Shown here: in pieces, positions 1-7,941 of the stretch
How the letters are laid out: every line of letters starts with the position of its first letter
How positions within the stretch are numbered: position 1 is the stretch's first letter
NCBI GenBank assembly: GCA_947489825.1
Contig: CANLFL010000006.1
Span: 1 to 16,185 of the forward strand
Origin: Candidatus Nanopelagicaceae bacterium
GTDB lineage: Bacteria > Actinomycetota > Actinomycetes > Nanopelagicales > Nanopelagicaceae
Direction: 5' to 3'
DNA length: 16,185 nt
Position numbers and translations under genes: made by a program
The notes under the pieces: generated by a model
The model's database searches: none
The model's input: the letters and a program-made list of their open reading frames with translations, nothing else
Told to the model about the DNA's origin: nothing

Positions 1-872
1 AAAAGGGTGTAGCACCAGTACCCGTAGATCAGGGTGGATATTTCGATCACACACCTGCAGTTGTTGGCCATGACTTTAGACGGCAGGCAATTACATTGTT
101 AGAAGCGATGGGAATCTCTGTTGAATTTAGCCATCATGAAGGTGCACCTGGGCAGCAAGAGATTGATCTGCGCTATGCCGATGCTTTAAGCACTGCAGAT
201 AACATCATGACATTTAGACATGTCATTAAAGAGGTTGCCCTCGAACAAGGTTTCTACGCCTCCTTTATGCCAAAGCCATTTACGGATCATCCAGGTAGCG
301 GAATGCATACTCACGTCTCACTCTTTGAGGGCGAAAAGAACGCGTTTTACGATGCCAGCGCTGAATTCCATTTATCAAAGACCGGTCGCTCATTCATTGC
401 AGGTATTTTGAAGCATGCCGCAGAGATGACAGCGATTACCAATCAATGGGTTAACTCTTATAAGCGTTTACAAGGAGGGGGAGAAGCGCCAGCTGTAATT
501 AACTGGGGCCAGAGTGATCGCGGAGCACTGGTACGTATTCCTATGTATAAGCCGAATAAAGAGAACTCCACGCGCATTGAATTGCGATCGTTAGATTCTG
601 CATGTAATCCATATCTTGCCTTTGCCGTCATGTTGGCAGCGGGCTTGAAGGGAATTGAAGAAGGTTATGTCTTAGAGCCAAGTACAAACCCGGCACCGCT
701 GCCAGCAAATCTCCACGAGGCGATTGTGGCGATGGAGGGCAGCGAATTAATTCGTCAGACTTTGGGCGAACACGTCTTTGAATTCGTGCTTCGCAATAAG
801 CGTGCTGAGTGGCAGGACTATCGTCGCCAAGTAAGTGCCTACGAACTCGATAGGTATTTACCCGTTCTTTAG
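1..872 (+). CDS. glnA: Glutamine synthetase type I, GlnA2-like (5' end outside window)
   Basis: This is the C-terminal part of a glutamine synthetase-fold ligase. It is open from the window edge (first whole codon at base 3), giving 289 residues to the TAG at 870-872. Visible family motifs, in order, are HEGAPGQQE (metal/glutamate site), GSGMHTHVSL (ATP/glutamate site), the block around DRGALVRIP, and RIELR followed by NPYLAF; the C terminus is YLPVL. Glutamine synthetase makes glutamine from glutamate, ammonia and ATP in the cytoplasm. Actinobacterial GlnA2-like paralogues can instead glutamylate polyamines, so the substrate is not fixed by sequence. Odd point: after GYVLEP the protein goes almost directly to PLPANL, so the loop that carries the adenylylation tyrosine in GlnA1/GSI-beta enzymes looks shortened by about 15 residues and has no NLYDLP motif. 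The heliorhodopsin gene follows after 24 bp. Family assignment is very sure, the GlnA2 subtype moderately so. Confidence 0.95.
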   Translation, partial: KGVAPVPVDQGGYFDHTPAVVGHDFRRQAITLLEAMGISVEFSHHEGAPGQQEIDLRYADALSTADNIMTFRHVIKEVALEQGFYASFMPKPFTDHPGSGMHTHVSLFEGEKNAFYDASAEFHLSKTGRSFIAGILKHAAEMTAITNQWVNSYKRLQGGGEAPAVINWGQSDRGALVRIPMYKPNKENSTRIELRSLDSACNPYLAFAVMLAAGLKGIEEGYVLEPSTNPAPLPANLHEAIVAMEGSELIRQTLGEHVFEFVLRNKRAEWQDYRRQVSAYELDRYLPVL

Positions 873-875
873 GCT

Positions 876-894
876 CGCAAGTATTACTCTTGCG
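876..894 (+). promoter_or_regulatory. Putative heliorhodopsin promoter (-10) with overlapping dyad
   Basis: A -10-like hexamer TACTCT at 885-890 ends 6 nt before the ATG at 897, so transcription would start at or next to the A of ATG. No convincing -35 box is visible. The hexamer is overlapped by an inverted repeat, CGCAAG (876-881), 7 nt, CTTGCG (889-894). It could be an operator or a weak hairpin behind glnA. No T-run follows, so it does not read as an intrinsic terminator. Confidence 0.5.
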
Positions 895-896
895 CT

Positions 897-1661
897 ATGG
901 CTAAAGAGATCACATCCAGTAGTTTGCGTCGCATCAACATCATCGCAGGTGTTCTGCACTTTGCGCAGATGGCGGCAGTCCTTGCACTTTCATCAGATTT
1001 CACGCTACCGATTACAGCGCGGTATATGTCTGGCCCACCAGGAAGCACCTATGGCGATCTCATTGTTCTTTGGGATGCACCCCTAGCGGTCGGCGTTGCA
1101 ATTTTTCTAGGACTCTCTTCTCTTGCCCACTTTATTGTTGTCAGCCCAAAGTTCTTCCCACGCTATATCGCAGGCCTTGCAGCTCATCGCAACTTCTTCC
1201 GTTGGGTTGAGTATTCGATCAGCTCTTCTGTAATGATCGTCTTAATTGCACAGGTCACCGGTATTTCAGATATCACAGCCCTCATCGCAATCTTTGGTGT
1301 TAATGCATCAATGATTCTCTTCGGTTGGCTTCAGGAAAAATATGAGGAGCCAGGCAACGGTGGATGGGTTCCATTTATCTTTGGATGTATTGCAGGAATC
1401 GTTCCTTGGCTATGTCTTGCCTTTTATGTCCTTTCTCTTGGCGGTACTAGCGATACTAAAGCGCCAGCATTTGTCTACGGCATTGTGTTCACGATCTTCG
1501 CGTTATTCAATTCATTCGCCCTCGTGCAATGGCTGCAATATAAGAAGGTTGGAAAGTGGTCGAATTATCTTGTGGGTGAGCGCACCTACATCACGCTCTC
1601 ACTAATTGCTAAATCTGCCCTTGCATGGCAGATCTTCGCCAATACTCTGATTCCGGTCTGA
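897..1661 (+). CDS. Heliorhodopsin
   Basis: Seven-helix retinal protein of 254 residues, the usual heliorhodopsin length. Diagnostic residues are present and share one constant offset (-2) from the reference protein 48C12: Schiff-base Lys239 in the last helix (SLIAKSALAWQ), counterion Glu105 in RWVEYSISSSVM, and the conserved His21 and His78. Type-1 pumps would carry an Asp/Thr/Glu-type motif in helix C, which is absent. Heliorhodopsins sit in the membrane with the N terminus inside, have a long photocycle and show no ordinary ion pumping; they are regarded as sensory or enzyme-regulating. The gene lies 24 bp after a glutamine synthetase gene. An actinobacterial heliorhodopsin has been reported to bind and stimulate glutamine synthetase, so the pairing may be functional (inference). 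The ATG at 897 appears leaderless. Stop TGA. No retinal-synthesis gene is in the window. Confidence 0.96.
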   Translation: MAKEITSSSLRRINIIAGVLHFAQMAAVLALSSDFTLPITARYMSGPPGSTYGDLIVLWDAPLAVGVAIFLGLSSLAHFIVVSPKFFPRYIAGLAAHRNFFRWVEYSISSSVMIVLIAQVTGISDITALIAIFGVNASMILFGWLQEKYEEPGNGGWVPFIFGCIAGIVPWLCLAFYVLSLGGTSDTKAPAFVYGIVFTIFALFNSFALVQWLQYKKVGKWSNYLVGERTYITLSLIAKSALAWQIFANTLIPV

Positions 1662-1674
1662 TCTCACTCTGATC

Positions 1675-1703
1675 TTGAAGAATAAATAGCAAAGGGTTAC
1701 TCT
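1675..1703 (+). promoter_or_regulatory. leuA leader promoter (TTGAAG-N17-TACTCT)
   Basis: This is the best promoter in the window: -35 TTGAAG at 1675-1680, a 17-bp spacer and -10 TACTCT at 1698-1703. Transcription should start near A1710, the first base of the leader-peptide ATG, so the leader would be leaderless. A perfect dyad, GGGTTA-CTCT-TAACCC (1694-1709), covers the -10 and reaches the start point; it may be an operator. Confidence 0.75.
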
Positions 1704-1709
1704 TAACCC

Positions 1710-1757
1710 ATGCAAGAACGCGGACTCCTCCTACATCGCCGCTGCGAGGCCAATTAA
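1710..1757 (+). CDS. leuL: leuA leader peptide (leucine attenuator)
   Basis: A 15-codon reading frame, MQERGLLLHRRCEAN, ends with TAA at 1755-1757, 70 nt before leuA. Three consecutive Leu codons (CTC CTC CTA, 1725-1733) make it a leucine sensor: ribosomes should pause there when charged tRNA-Leu is scarce. The stop codon lies inside the left arm of the downstream stem, so completing or stalling translation would change the RNA fold. It starts 6 nt after the -10 hexamer, so it is probably read from a leaderless mRNA. Leader peptides of this type are known before amino-acid biosynthesis genes; structured leuA leaders have been described in Actinobacteria. Confidence 0.8.
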   Translation: MQERGLLLHRRCEAN

Positions 1758-1813
1758 CCGGTCTCCTCGCCGCGGGGTTTGGTGCTGCCGGTTAAACCAC
1801 ATCGGCCCCAACC
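1744..1813 (+). promoter_or_regulatory. leuA leader RNA: competing stems and possible pseudoknot
   Basis: Two stems share the region just after the Leu codons. Stem A pairs GCGAGG (1744-1749) with CCTCGC (1765-1770). Stem B pairs TTAACCGG (1754-1761) perfectly with CCGGTTAA (1788-1795). Their intervals interleave, so they would compete or knot. In the stem-B loop, GGTTTGG (1776-1782) can pair with CCCCAACC-type sequence at 1808-1813 with one bulged T, giving an H-type pseudoknot that ends four bases before the leuA Shine-Dalgarno (AGGAG, 1817-1821). No run of U follows, so control of leuA translation, or a non-classical terminator, fits better than a simple intrinsic terminator. The pairing is read by eye, with no energy calculation. 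Confidence 0.6.
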
Positions 1814-1824
1814 TTTAGGAGTAA

Positions 1825-3543
<1,719 letters not shown>

Positions 3544-3544
3544 C

Positions 3545-3550
3545 TACCGT
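3545..3550 (+). promoter_or_regulatory. Putative recO -10 hexamer (leaderless start)
   Basis: TACCGT ends exactly 6 nt before the GTG start of recO at 3557, the same geometry as seven other genes here. No clear -35 element is seen. It lies between the leuA stop and recO, so recO-uppS may have its own promoter besides read-through from leuA. Confidence 0.45.
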
Positions 3551-3556
3551 AACCCC

Positions 3557-4288
3557 GTGAGCCTCTACCGTGATGAAGCGATAGTTCTGCGCACCCAAAA
3601 GTTGGGTGAGGCAGATCGAATCATCACCATGCTAACCCGTGAGCATGGGCGCATTCGCGGAGTCGCTAAAGGTGTCCGTCGCACGATGTCTAAATTCGGC
3701 GCACGTCTTGAACCCGGAAGCCATGTCGATATTCAGATGTATACCGGCAAGACCTTTGACACCGTGACGCAAGTCGAAGCGATCATGAATTACGGAGAAG
3801 CAATCTCTAATGATTATCAACGGTGGACAATTGCTTCAGCGATCTTAGAAACAGCCGAACGGTTTACCGCCCAAGAGAGCGAACCGGCGCTACAAGAATT
3901 TCAATTAGTCGTCGGCGGGATGAAAGCCTTGGCAGAAAATCGCTATGACTCTTCCCTTATTCTCGATGCGTTTCTGTTGCGCTCGTTAGCAATTGGTGGG
4001 TATGCCCCTTCGATGAGTCAATGTTCACGCTGTGAAAAACCGGGACCGCACCGTTACTTCTCACTCGTTGGCGGTGGATCGGTCTGTACGGATTGTCGCC
4101 CGTCAGCATCTGCCACCCCTGCAGCAGAAACTTTAGAACTCATGGGTGATCTCATCAGCGGAAATTGGGATCGTGCCCAAAATAGTGAGCTTCGTTTTCG
4201 ACGAGAGGCTAGTGGCTTAGTTGCCGCCTACCTACAATGGCACCTTGAACGCGGACTACGAAGTCTGCCGATGGTGGAGCGTGCATGA
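3557..4288 (+). CDS. recO: DNA repair protein RecO
   Basis: RecO binds single-stranded DNA, helps load RecA over SSB with RecR in the RecFOR gap-repair pathway, and anneals strands. It is 243 residues, normal for the family. The N-terminal OB-fold begins with the typical [19 protein letters not shown] and [12 protein letters not shown] segments. A zinc site is formed by Cys156-X2-Cys159 and Cys177-X2-Cys180. The helical C-terminal domain follows. The start is GTG at 3557, supported by the family N terminus beginning within a few residues. Its end overlaps uppS by four bases (ATGA), and the recO-uppS order is common in Actinobacteria. Confidence 0.95.
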   Translation: MSLYRDEAIVLRTQKLGEADRIITMLTREHGRIRGVAKGVRRTMSKFGARLEPGSHVDIQMYTGKTFDTVTQVEAIMNYGEAISNDYQRWTIASAILETAERFTAQESEPALQEFQLVVGGMKALAENRYDSSLILDAFLLRSLAIGGYAPSMSQCSRCEKPGPHRYFSLVGGGSVCTDCRPSASATPAAETLELMGDLISGNWDRAQNSELRFRREASGLVAAYLQWHLERGLRSLPMVERA

Positions 4289-5001
4289 GTAAGAAAGCTG
4301 CGATTGAGATTCCACACCACGTTGCAGTGGTGATGGATGGCAACGGTCGTTGGGCTAAAGATCGCGGATTACCTCGCACTGCAGGACATGAAGCTGGCGA
4401 GAAAGCACTCTTTGATGTTGTTGAGGGTGCAATCGAATTTGGTGTTAAAGAGTTAAGTGCCTACGCCTTCTCTACCGAAAATTGGAAGCGCTCACCTGAA
4501 GAGGTGCGTTTCCTTATGAACTTTAATCGCGATGTCTTGCGCCGCCGTCGCGATCAGATGAATGAGATGGGTGTAAAGATTCAATGGATCGGTCGCCCTA
4601 AGCGTCTCTGGACTTCTGTAATCAAAGAGTTGGAAGAGGCGCAGGATCTAACCAAGAAAAATAAAGTGTTGACCTTAAACATGTGCGTGAACTATGGCGG
4701 GCGATCTGAGATCGTTGATGCCGCTACAGAGCTTGCGCGCGATGTAAAACGTGGCAAGGTCAAAACTGATTCGATTACTGAGAAGACTCTTGCTTCATAT
4801 CTCTATGATCCAAAGATGAGCGATGTGGACTTGTTCTTGCGCTCATCGGGGGAGCAGCGCACCAGCAACTTCTTGCCGTGGCAATCTGTCTATGCCGAGT
4901 TTGTCTTTATGGATGTCTTGTGGCCGGATGTGACGCGAAAGACTTTATGGAGAGCGATCCAAGAATATTCAGATCGCGATAGAAGGTTTGGAAAAGCTTA
5001 A
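4285..5001 (+). CDS. uppS: Isoprenyl (undecaprenyl/decaprenyl) diphosphate synthase
   Basis: A cis-prenyltransferase that extends an allylic diphosphate with isopentenyl diphosphate to make the lipid carrier for peptidoglycan and other wall polymers. It has 238 residues. The catalytic MDGNGRWA motif is at 17-24 with Asp18, His35 follows, FSTENW is at 62-67, and the diphosphate-binding block [15 protein letters not shown] starts at Arg186. The exact product length cannot be read from sequence. A Shine-Dalgarno-like GGTGGAG precedes the ATG, which overlaps the recO stop (ATGA), so translation is coupled to recO. The gene converges on zur with a gap of only three bases. Confidence 0.95.
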   Translation: MSKKAAIEIPHHVAVVMDGNGRWAKDRGLPRTAGHEAGEKALFDVVEGAIEFGVKELSAYAFSTENWKRSPEEVRFLMNFNRDVLRRRRDQMNEMGVKIQWIGRPKRLWTSVIKELEEAQDLTKKNKVLTLNMCVNYGGRSEIVDAATELARDVKRGKVKTDSITEKTLASYLYDPKMSDVDLFLRSSGEQRTSNFLPWQSVYAEFVFMDVLWPDVTRKTLWRAIQEYSDRDRRFGKA

Positions 5002-5004
5002 AAA

Positions 5005-5370
5005 TTAGCACTTGCTGCAGAGTCCAAAGATCTCTGCTGTATGTCCCACCTCGCGAAAGCCATGTTCTTCAGCGACAACTTTGGCCCACTTTTCAATTGC
5101 TCCGCCCTCAATTTCAACGGTATCTCCACAGCTTTTGCAGACGAGGTGATGATGATGGGCATCTCCACAGAGGCGATAGATAGCTTCACCATCATCACGT
5201 CGCAGTACATCGACGATCTTGTCGCCCACTAAAGACTGGAGTGAGCGATAGACAGTCGTGAGTCCGATGCTCTCGCCCTCGCGTTGCATGAGGCGATAAA
5301 TCTCTTGCGCACTAGCAAATCCGCCAGCACGTTCGAGAGTGCTGAGCACTCGTGGATTAGAGCGAGACAT
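5005..5370 (-). CDS. zur: Fur-family zinc uptake regulator Zur
   Basis: A 121-residue Fur-family repressor. The winged-helix DNA-binding part is about residues 5-60 (SAQEIYRLMQ, LTTVYRSLQSL). The dimerisation/metal part has HHHH at 72-75 and two structural-zinc pairs, Cys78-X2-Cys81 and Cys118-X2-Cys121 at the very C terminus. Zinc rather than iron is inferred from the transporter gene upstream and the Zur-type palindrome at 6134-6152. I chose the ATG at 5368-5370, two bases after the transporter stop. An in-frame extension further upstream would add 17 unrelated residues overlapping that gene. The gene is the second of a two-gene operon and is therefore probably autoregulated. In mycobacteria the zur (furB) gene also lies near recO/uppS and glyS. 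Confidence 0.92.
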   Translation of the reverse strand: MSRSNPRVLSTLERAGGFASAQEIYRLMQREGESIGLTTVYRSLQSLVGDKIVDVLRRDDGEAIYRLCGDAHHHHLVCKSCGDTVEIEGGAIEKWAKVVAEEHGFREVGHTAEIFGLCSKC

Positions 5371-5372
5371 GG

Positions 5373-6116
5373 TTAGTGTCCAATATTTCCAACGATCAAC
5401 CACATAGCAATTACTCCACACACAGTTGCCAACATCGTTAATTTTGATGGATGACGGCTATGAGCTTCGGGCAAGATGTGAGAAGTCGCAAGGTAGATAA
5501 CAAAGCCAGAGAAGGCGGCAAGATAGATTGCCATTGATGCCTCAGAGAAAACAATGTAGGTCGCAAGGGCGGCTCCGCTTATGCGCATCAGCGCATCAGC
5601 ACCGAGTAACATAAATGAAGTCTTAGTCCAGTGCCCGCTCTTTACAAGGAGTGAAACAGTATTCAGACCATCGCTAAATGCATGTGCCAAGATTGCGATA
5701 AAGACTGCATAACCAAGTGAGTTACTTACCTGGAAAGCAAGACCGAGTGCCAACCCGTCGATAAAAACATGTCCTGCCATCGCTAGAGCGCCCAGAGTTC
5801 CGGCCAGATTAATGCTGTGCTCGTGATCGTGGCCGTAATCTGAATGTGCTGGCTCATGTGAGCCAAATATTTTTTCAGCAAAGTGCAGTAGCAAAAATCC
5901 CGTCACTAGTGCCACAGAAACCACAGGGACTCCGCTGAGTGAATCAGTGTTCATCTCAAATATTTCAGGCAAGAGATCAAATGCGACGAGACCAAGAAGC
6001 AGCCCAGCTGAGAGACCAAGGACTAAATGGAGGCGATCTTTGACTCTAATTGCCAGATATCCACCAAGTGTGGTTGCTACGGCAGTAAGTGCGGCAAGGG
6101 CGATTGCGATATTCAT
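5373..6116 (-). CDS. ZIP-family zinc/divalent metal transporter
   Basis: A membrane importer of the ZIP family, 247 residues, with about eight predicted membrane segments starting at the N terminus. A His-rich cytoplasmic loop lies at about 87-100 (HEPAHSDYGHDHEH). The transport-site motifs are HVFIDG in TM4 (His116, Asp120) and HAFSDG in TM5 (His145, Asp149). Zinc is the likely substrate because the gene shares a transcript with zur and has a Zur box upstream. I chose the ATG at 6114-6116; a longer in-frame start would begin inside the Zur box. TACGGT on the minus strand ends 6 nt before this ATG, which supports a leaderless start here. zur follows after two bases. Confidence 0.92.
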   Translation of the reverse strand: MNIAIALAALTAVATTLGGYLAIRVKDRLHLVLGLSAGLLLGLVAFDLLPEIFEMNTDSLSGVPVVSVALVTGFLLLHFAEKIFGSHEPAHSDYGHDHEHSINLAGTLGALAMAGHVFIDGLALGLAFQVSNSLGYAVFIAILAHAFSDGLNTVSLLVKSGHWTKTSFMLLGADALMRISGAALATYIVFSEASMAIYLAAFSGFVIYLATSHILPEAHSRHPSKLTMLATVCGVIAMWLIVGNIGH

Positions 6117-6122
6117 AGTTGG

Positions 6123-6128
6123 ACCGTA
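6123..6128 (-). promoter_or_regulatory. Putative -10 hexamer of the ZIP-zur operon
   Basis: On the minus strand TACGGT ends 6 nt before the transporter ATG (6116). The Zur palindrome at 6134-6152 then covers the spacer and -35 region, a position where a bound repressor would block RNA polymerase. Confidence 0.5.
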
Positions 6129-6133
6129 CCACA

Positions 6134-6152
6134 AATGAAAATGATTTTCATT
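6134..6152. promoter_or_regulatory. Zur box (operator)
   Basis: The sequence AATGAAAATGATTTTCATT is a perfect palindrome: two 9-bp arms around a central G. Its core agrees with the TGAAAATGATTTTCA-type boxes known for actinobacterial Zur. It lies between the divergent transporter and ABM-domain genes, at about -18 to -36 from the transporter start, and covers the presumed -35 region of the gene on the other side. A single site could control both directions. Confidence 0.88.
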
Positions 6153-6159
6153 CCCATAC

Positions 6160-6177
6160 GCAAGGGGCTAGCCTTGC
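6160..6177 (+). promoter_or_regulatory. Putative promoter of ABM-domain gene with overlapping dyad
   Basis: TAGCCT at 6169-6174 ends 6 nt before the ATG at 6181. A weak -35 (TTTTCA, 6145-6150, 18-bp spacer) falls inside the Zur box. A dyad, GCAAGG (6160-6165), 6 nt, CCTTGC (6172-6177), overlaps the -10. It resembles the dyad at the heliorhodopsin promoter, and its CTTGC arm lies at the same distance from the ATG. Confidence 0.5.
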
Positions 6178-6180
6178 CTC

Positions 6181-6450
6181 ATGATTGCAGTCGCCAGATT
6201 TGAGATCCCCTTGAGCTCAGCCAGTAATTTTCGTGCCGAGCTCGAGGGCGTTCGAGCAGTATTGGCTGAAGCAGCCGGCTTTGTGGGTGGTGAAGTAGGC
6301 CAAAATCTTGATGAACCAACCCTATGGGTGCTCACTACACGCTGGGAGAACGTCGGCTCGTATCGTCGAGCACTTAGTTCAACGCGTGCAAAGCTCGAAG
6401 CGATACCTGTGCTCGCTCGTGCAATCGATGAAGCAGGGGCATACGAATAA
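6181..6450 (+). CDS. Small antibiotic-biosynthesis-monooxygenase (ABM)-like protein
   Basis: An 89-residue protein resembling the ABM/dimeric alpha-beta barrel family. It begins with a beta strand (MIAVARFEIP), then a helix, then GFVGGEVGQNLDEPTLWVLTTRWENVGSYRRAL, which matches the typical 'strand - W - WEN/WES - Y - L' pattern of ABM proteins. Such proteins range from quinol oxygenases to haem-handling and function-unknown enzymes; the substrate cannot be read. The ATG at 6181 is favoured because the -10-like TAGCCT sits at leaderless distance. It is transcribed away from the ZIP transporter across a 64-bp gap holding the Zur box, so zinc-responsive control is possible. No membrane segment or signal peptide. 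Confidence 0.72.
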   Translation: MIAVARFEIPLSSASNFRAELEGVRAVLAEAAGFVGGEVGQNLDEPTLWVLTTRWENVGSYRRALSSTRAKLEAIPVLARAIDEAGAYE

Positions 6451-6461
6451 TAAGTAGAAGG

Positions 6462-6561
6462 TAAACTTGTACATGCTGAGCAACGACCGTTGCTCTTCGC
6501 CGACAGCCAGCCGGTCTAGATCCACTTACCGGCTCTTAGATTCGCCGGATGGAAAATTAAC
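6462..6561 (+). promoter_or_regulatory. Structured 5' leader of glyS with candidate promoter
   Basis: TAAACT at 6462-6467 may be a -10, placing the RNA start near 6473. The following 89 nt fold well by eye. Stem 1 is GAGCAACG (6478-6485) with CGTTGCTC (6488-6495). Stem 2 is AGCCGGT (6509-6515) with ACCGGCT (6528-6534), with a further CCGG at 6546-6549 that could compete for the stem-2 arm. A 32-codon frame starts at ATG 6473 and ends with TAG at 6569-6571, overlapping the glyS start, but it contains only one Gly codon. A cis-regulatory role is an inference. Confidence 0.5.
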
Positions 6562-7941
6562 ATGGCCGTAGATCGTTTAGAAAATATCGTTTCACTTGCA
6601 AAGCGTCGTGGATTTGTTTATCCATCCTCTGAAATTTATGGCGGATTACGCGCCTCATGGGATTACGGCCCACTCGGAGTCGAACTAAAAAATAACGTGA
6701 AGCGTCAATGGTGGAAGTCCATGGTTATGGGACGCGAAGATGTTGTTGGTCTTGATTCATGTGTGATCTTGGCACGCGAAGTCTGGGAAGCATCAGGCCA
6801 CGTTGCAACATTTAGCGATCCGCTGACAGAGTGCACGGCATGTCACAAGCGTTACCGCGCAGATCATCTTGAAGAAGCATACGAGGCAAAGCATAAGAAG
6901 AAGCTTGAATCTCTTACAGAGATGAACTGTCCTGCTTGTGGAAATAAAGGTCAGTTCACAACACCTAAGCAATTCTCAGGTCTACTTAAAACTTTCCTTG
7001 GACCAGTCGAAGATGAATCAGGTTTGGCGTACCTTCGCCCAGAGACAGCACAGGGAATTTTTATTAACTTTGATCAGGTAATGACGACATCGCGTAAGAA
7101 GCCACCATTTGGTATTGGCCAGATTGGAAAGTCATTCCGTAATGAGATTACACCTGGAAATTTCATCTTCCGTACACGTGAATTCGAGCAGATGGAGATG
7201 GAATTCTTTGTAGTTCCTGGAACTGACGAAGATTGGCATCAGTATTGGATTGATACACGCCTTGCTTGGTATAAAGATCTCGGCATTAATCCAGATCGCC
7301 TTCGTGTTTACGATCATCCAAAAGAGAAGCTCTCACATTATTCAAAGCGCACCGCAGATATCGAATACAAGTTTGAATTTACCGGTACCGAGTGGGGCGA
7401 ACTAGAAGGTATTGCTAACCGCACAGACTTCGATCTCAAGGCACACTCTGCAGCTTCAGGAAAAGATCTCTCATACTTTGATCAAGAGAAGAATGAGCGC
7501 TGGACACCATTTGTTATCGAACCTGCAGCAGGTGTTGATCGTTGCGCACTGACATTCTTGATGGATGCCTACACAGAGGACGAAGCACCGAACGCTAAGG
7601 GCGAGATGGAGAAGCGAGTTGTTCTTAAGCTCGATTACCGTCTAGCACCAGTCAAGGTTGCAGTTCTTCCATTGTCACGCAACGCTGATCTTTCTCCTAA
7701 GGCGCGTGATCTGGCAGACCAACTTCGCAAGAATTGGAATATCGATTTTGATGATGCTGGAGCAATTGGTCGCCGCTATCGCCGCCAAGATGAAATCGGC
7801 ACTCCGTACTGCATCACTATTGACTTTGAAACACTCGAAGATAATGCGGTGACGATTCGCGATCGTGACACTATGGCACAAGAGCGCATCTCACTTGATC
7901 AGGTGCAGGCATGGTTAGCGCCACGACTACTGGGTTGCTAA
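6562..7941 (+). CDS. glyS: Glycyl-tRNA synthetase (dimeric alpha2 type)
   Basis: A class II aminoacyl-tRNA synthetase that charges tRNA-Gly in the cytoplasm; 459 residues, full length for the bacterial alpha2 form. The N terminus has [12 protein letters not shown] and WDYGPLG. An insertion carries two zinc-binding-like CXXC pairs (Cys91/94 and Cys123/126). Glycine-binding segments include [13 protein letters not shown] (158-170). Motif 2 is FRNEITPG...[14 protein letters not shown] (192-216), and motif 3 is around [14 protein letters not shown] (324-337). The anticodon-binding domain (about 363-455) includes the conserved [18 protein letters not shown]. The ATG at 6562 has only a weak GGA Shine-Dalgarno. 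It is preceded by the folded leader and overlaps dus by 31 bp at its 3' end. Confidence 0.96.
   Translation: MAVDRLENIVSLAKRRGFVYPSSEIYGGLRASWDYGPLGVELKNNVKRQWWKSMVMGREDVVGLDSCVILAREVWEASGHVATFSDPLTECTACHKRYRADHLEEAYEAKHKKKLESLTEMNCPACGNKGQFTTPKQFSGLLKTFLGPVEDESGLAYLRPETAQGIFINFDQVMTTSRKKPPFGIGQIGKSFRNEITPGNFIFRTREFEQMEMEFFVVPGTDEDWHQYWIDTRLAWYKDLGINPDRLRVYDHPKEKLSHYSKRTADIEYKFEFTGTEWGELEGIANRTDFDLKAHSAASGKDLSYFDQEKNERWTPFVIEPAAGVDRCALTFLMDAYTEDEAPNAKGEMEKRVVLKLDYRLAPVKVAVLPLSRNADLSPKARDLADQLRKNWNIDFDDAGAIGRRYRRQDEIGTPYCITIDFETLEDNAVTIRDRDTMAQERISLDQVQAWLAPRLLGC

Noticed and set aside
897..1661. Proton-pumping type-1 rhodopsin (actinorhodopsin)
   Set aside because: Helix C has the heliorhodopsin RWVEYSISSS context with Glu105 instead of the pump motif, and the overall sequence matches heliorhodopsin landmarks.
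5371..5421. 17-residue N-terminal extension of Zur
   Set aside because: It would overlap the upstream transporter gene, has no family support, and the ATG at 5370 lies two bases after the transporter stop.
6117..6134. Longer N terminus of the ZIP transporter from a TTG at 6134
   Set aside because: The start codon would fall inside the Zur palindrome and upstream of the presumed -10; the ATG at 6116 has the leaderless geometry.
6134..6152. Iron Fur box rather than Zur box
   Set aside because: Fur and Zur boxes look alike, but the site precedes a ZIP transporter with a His-rich loop co-transcribed with the regulator, and the core fits actinobacterial Zur boxes better; no iron genes are nearby.
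6473..6561. T-box riboswitch before glyS
   Set aside because: The leader is too short, has no AGGGTGG-type T-box sequence and no recognisable antiterminator or specifier loop.
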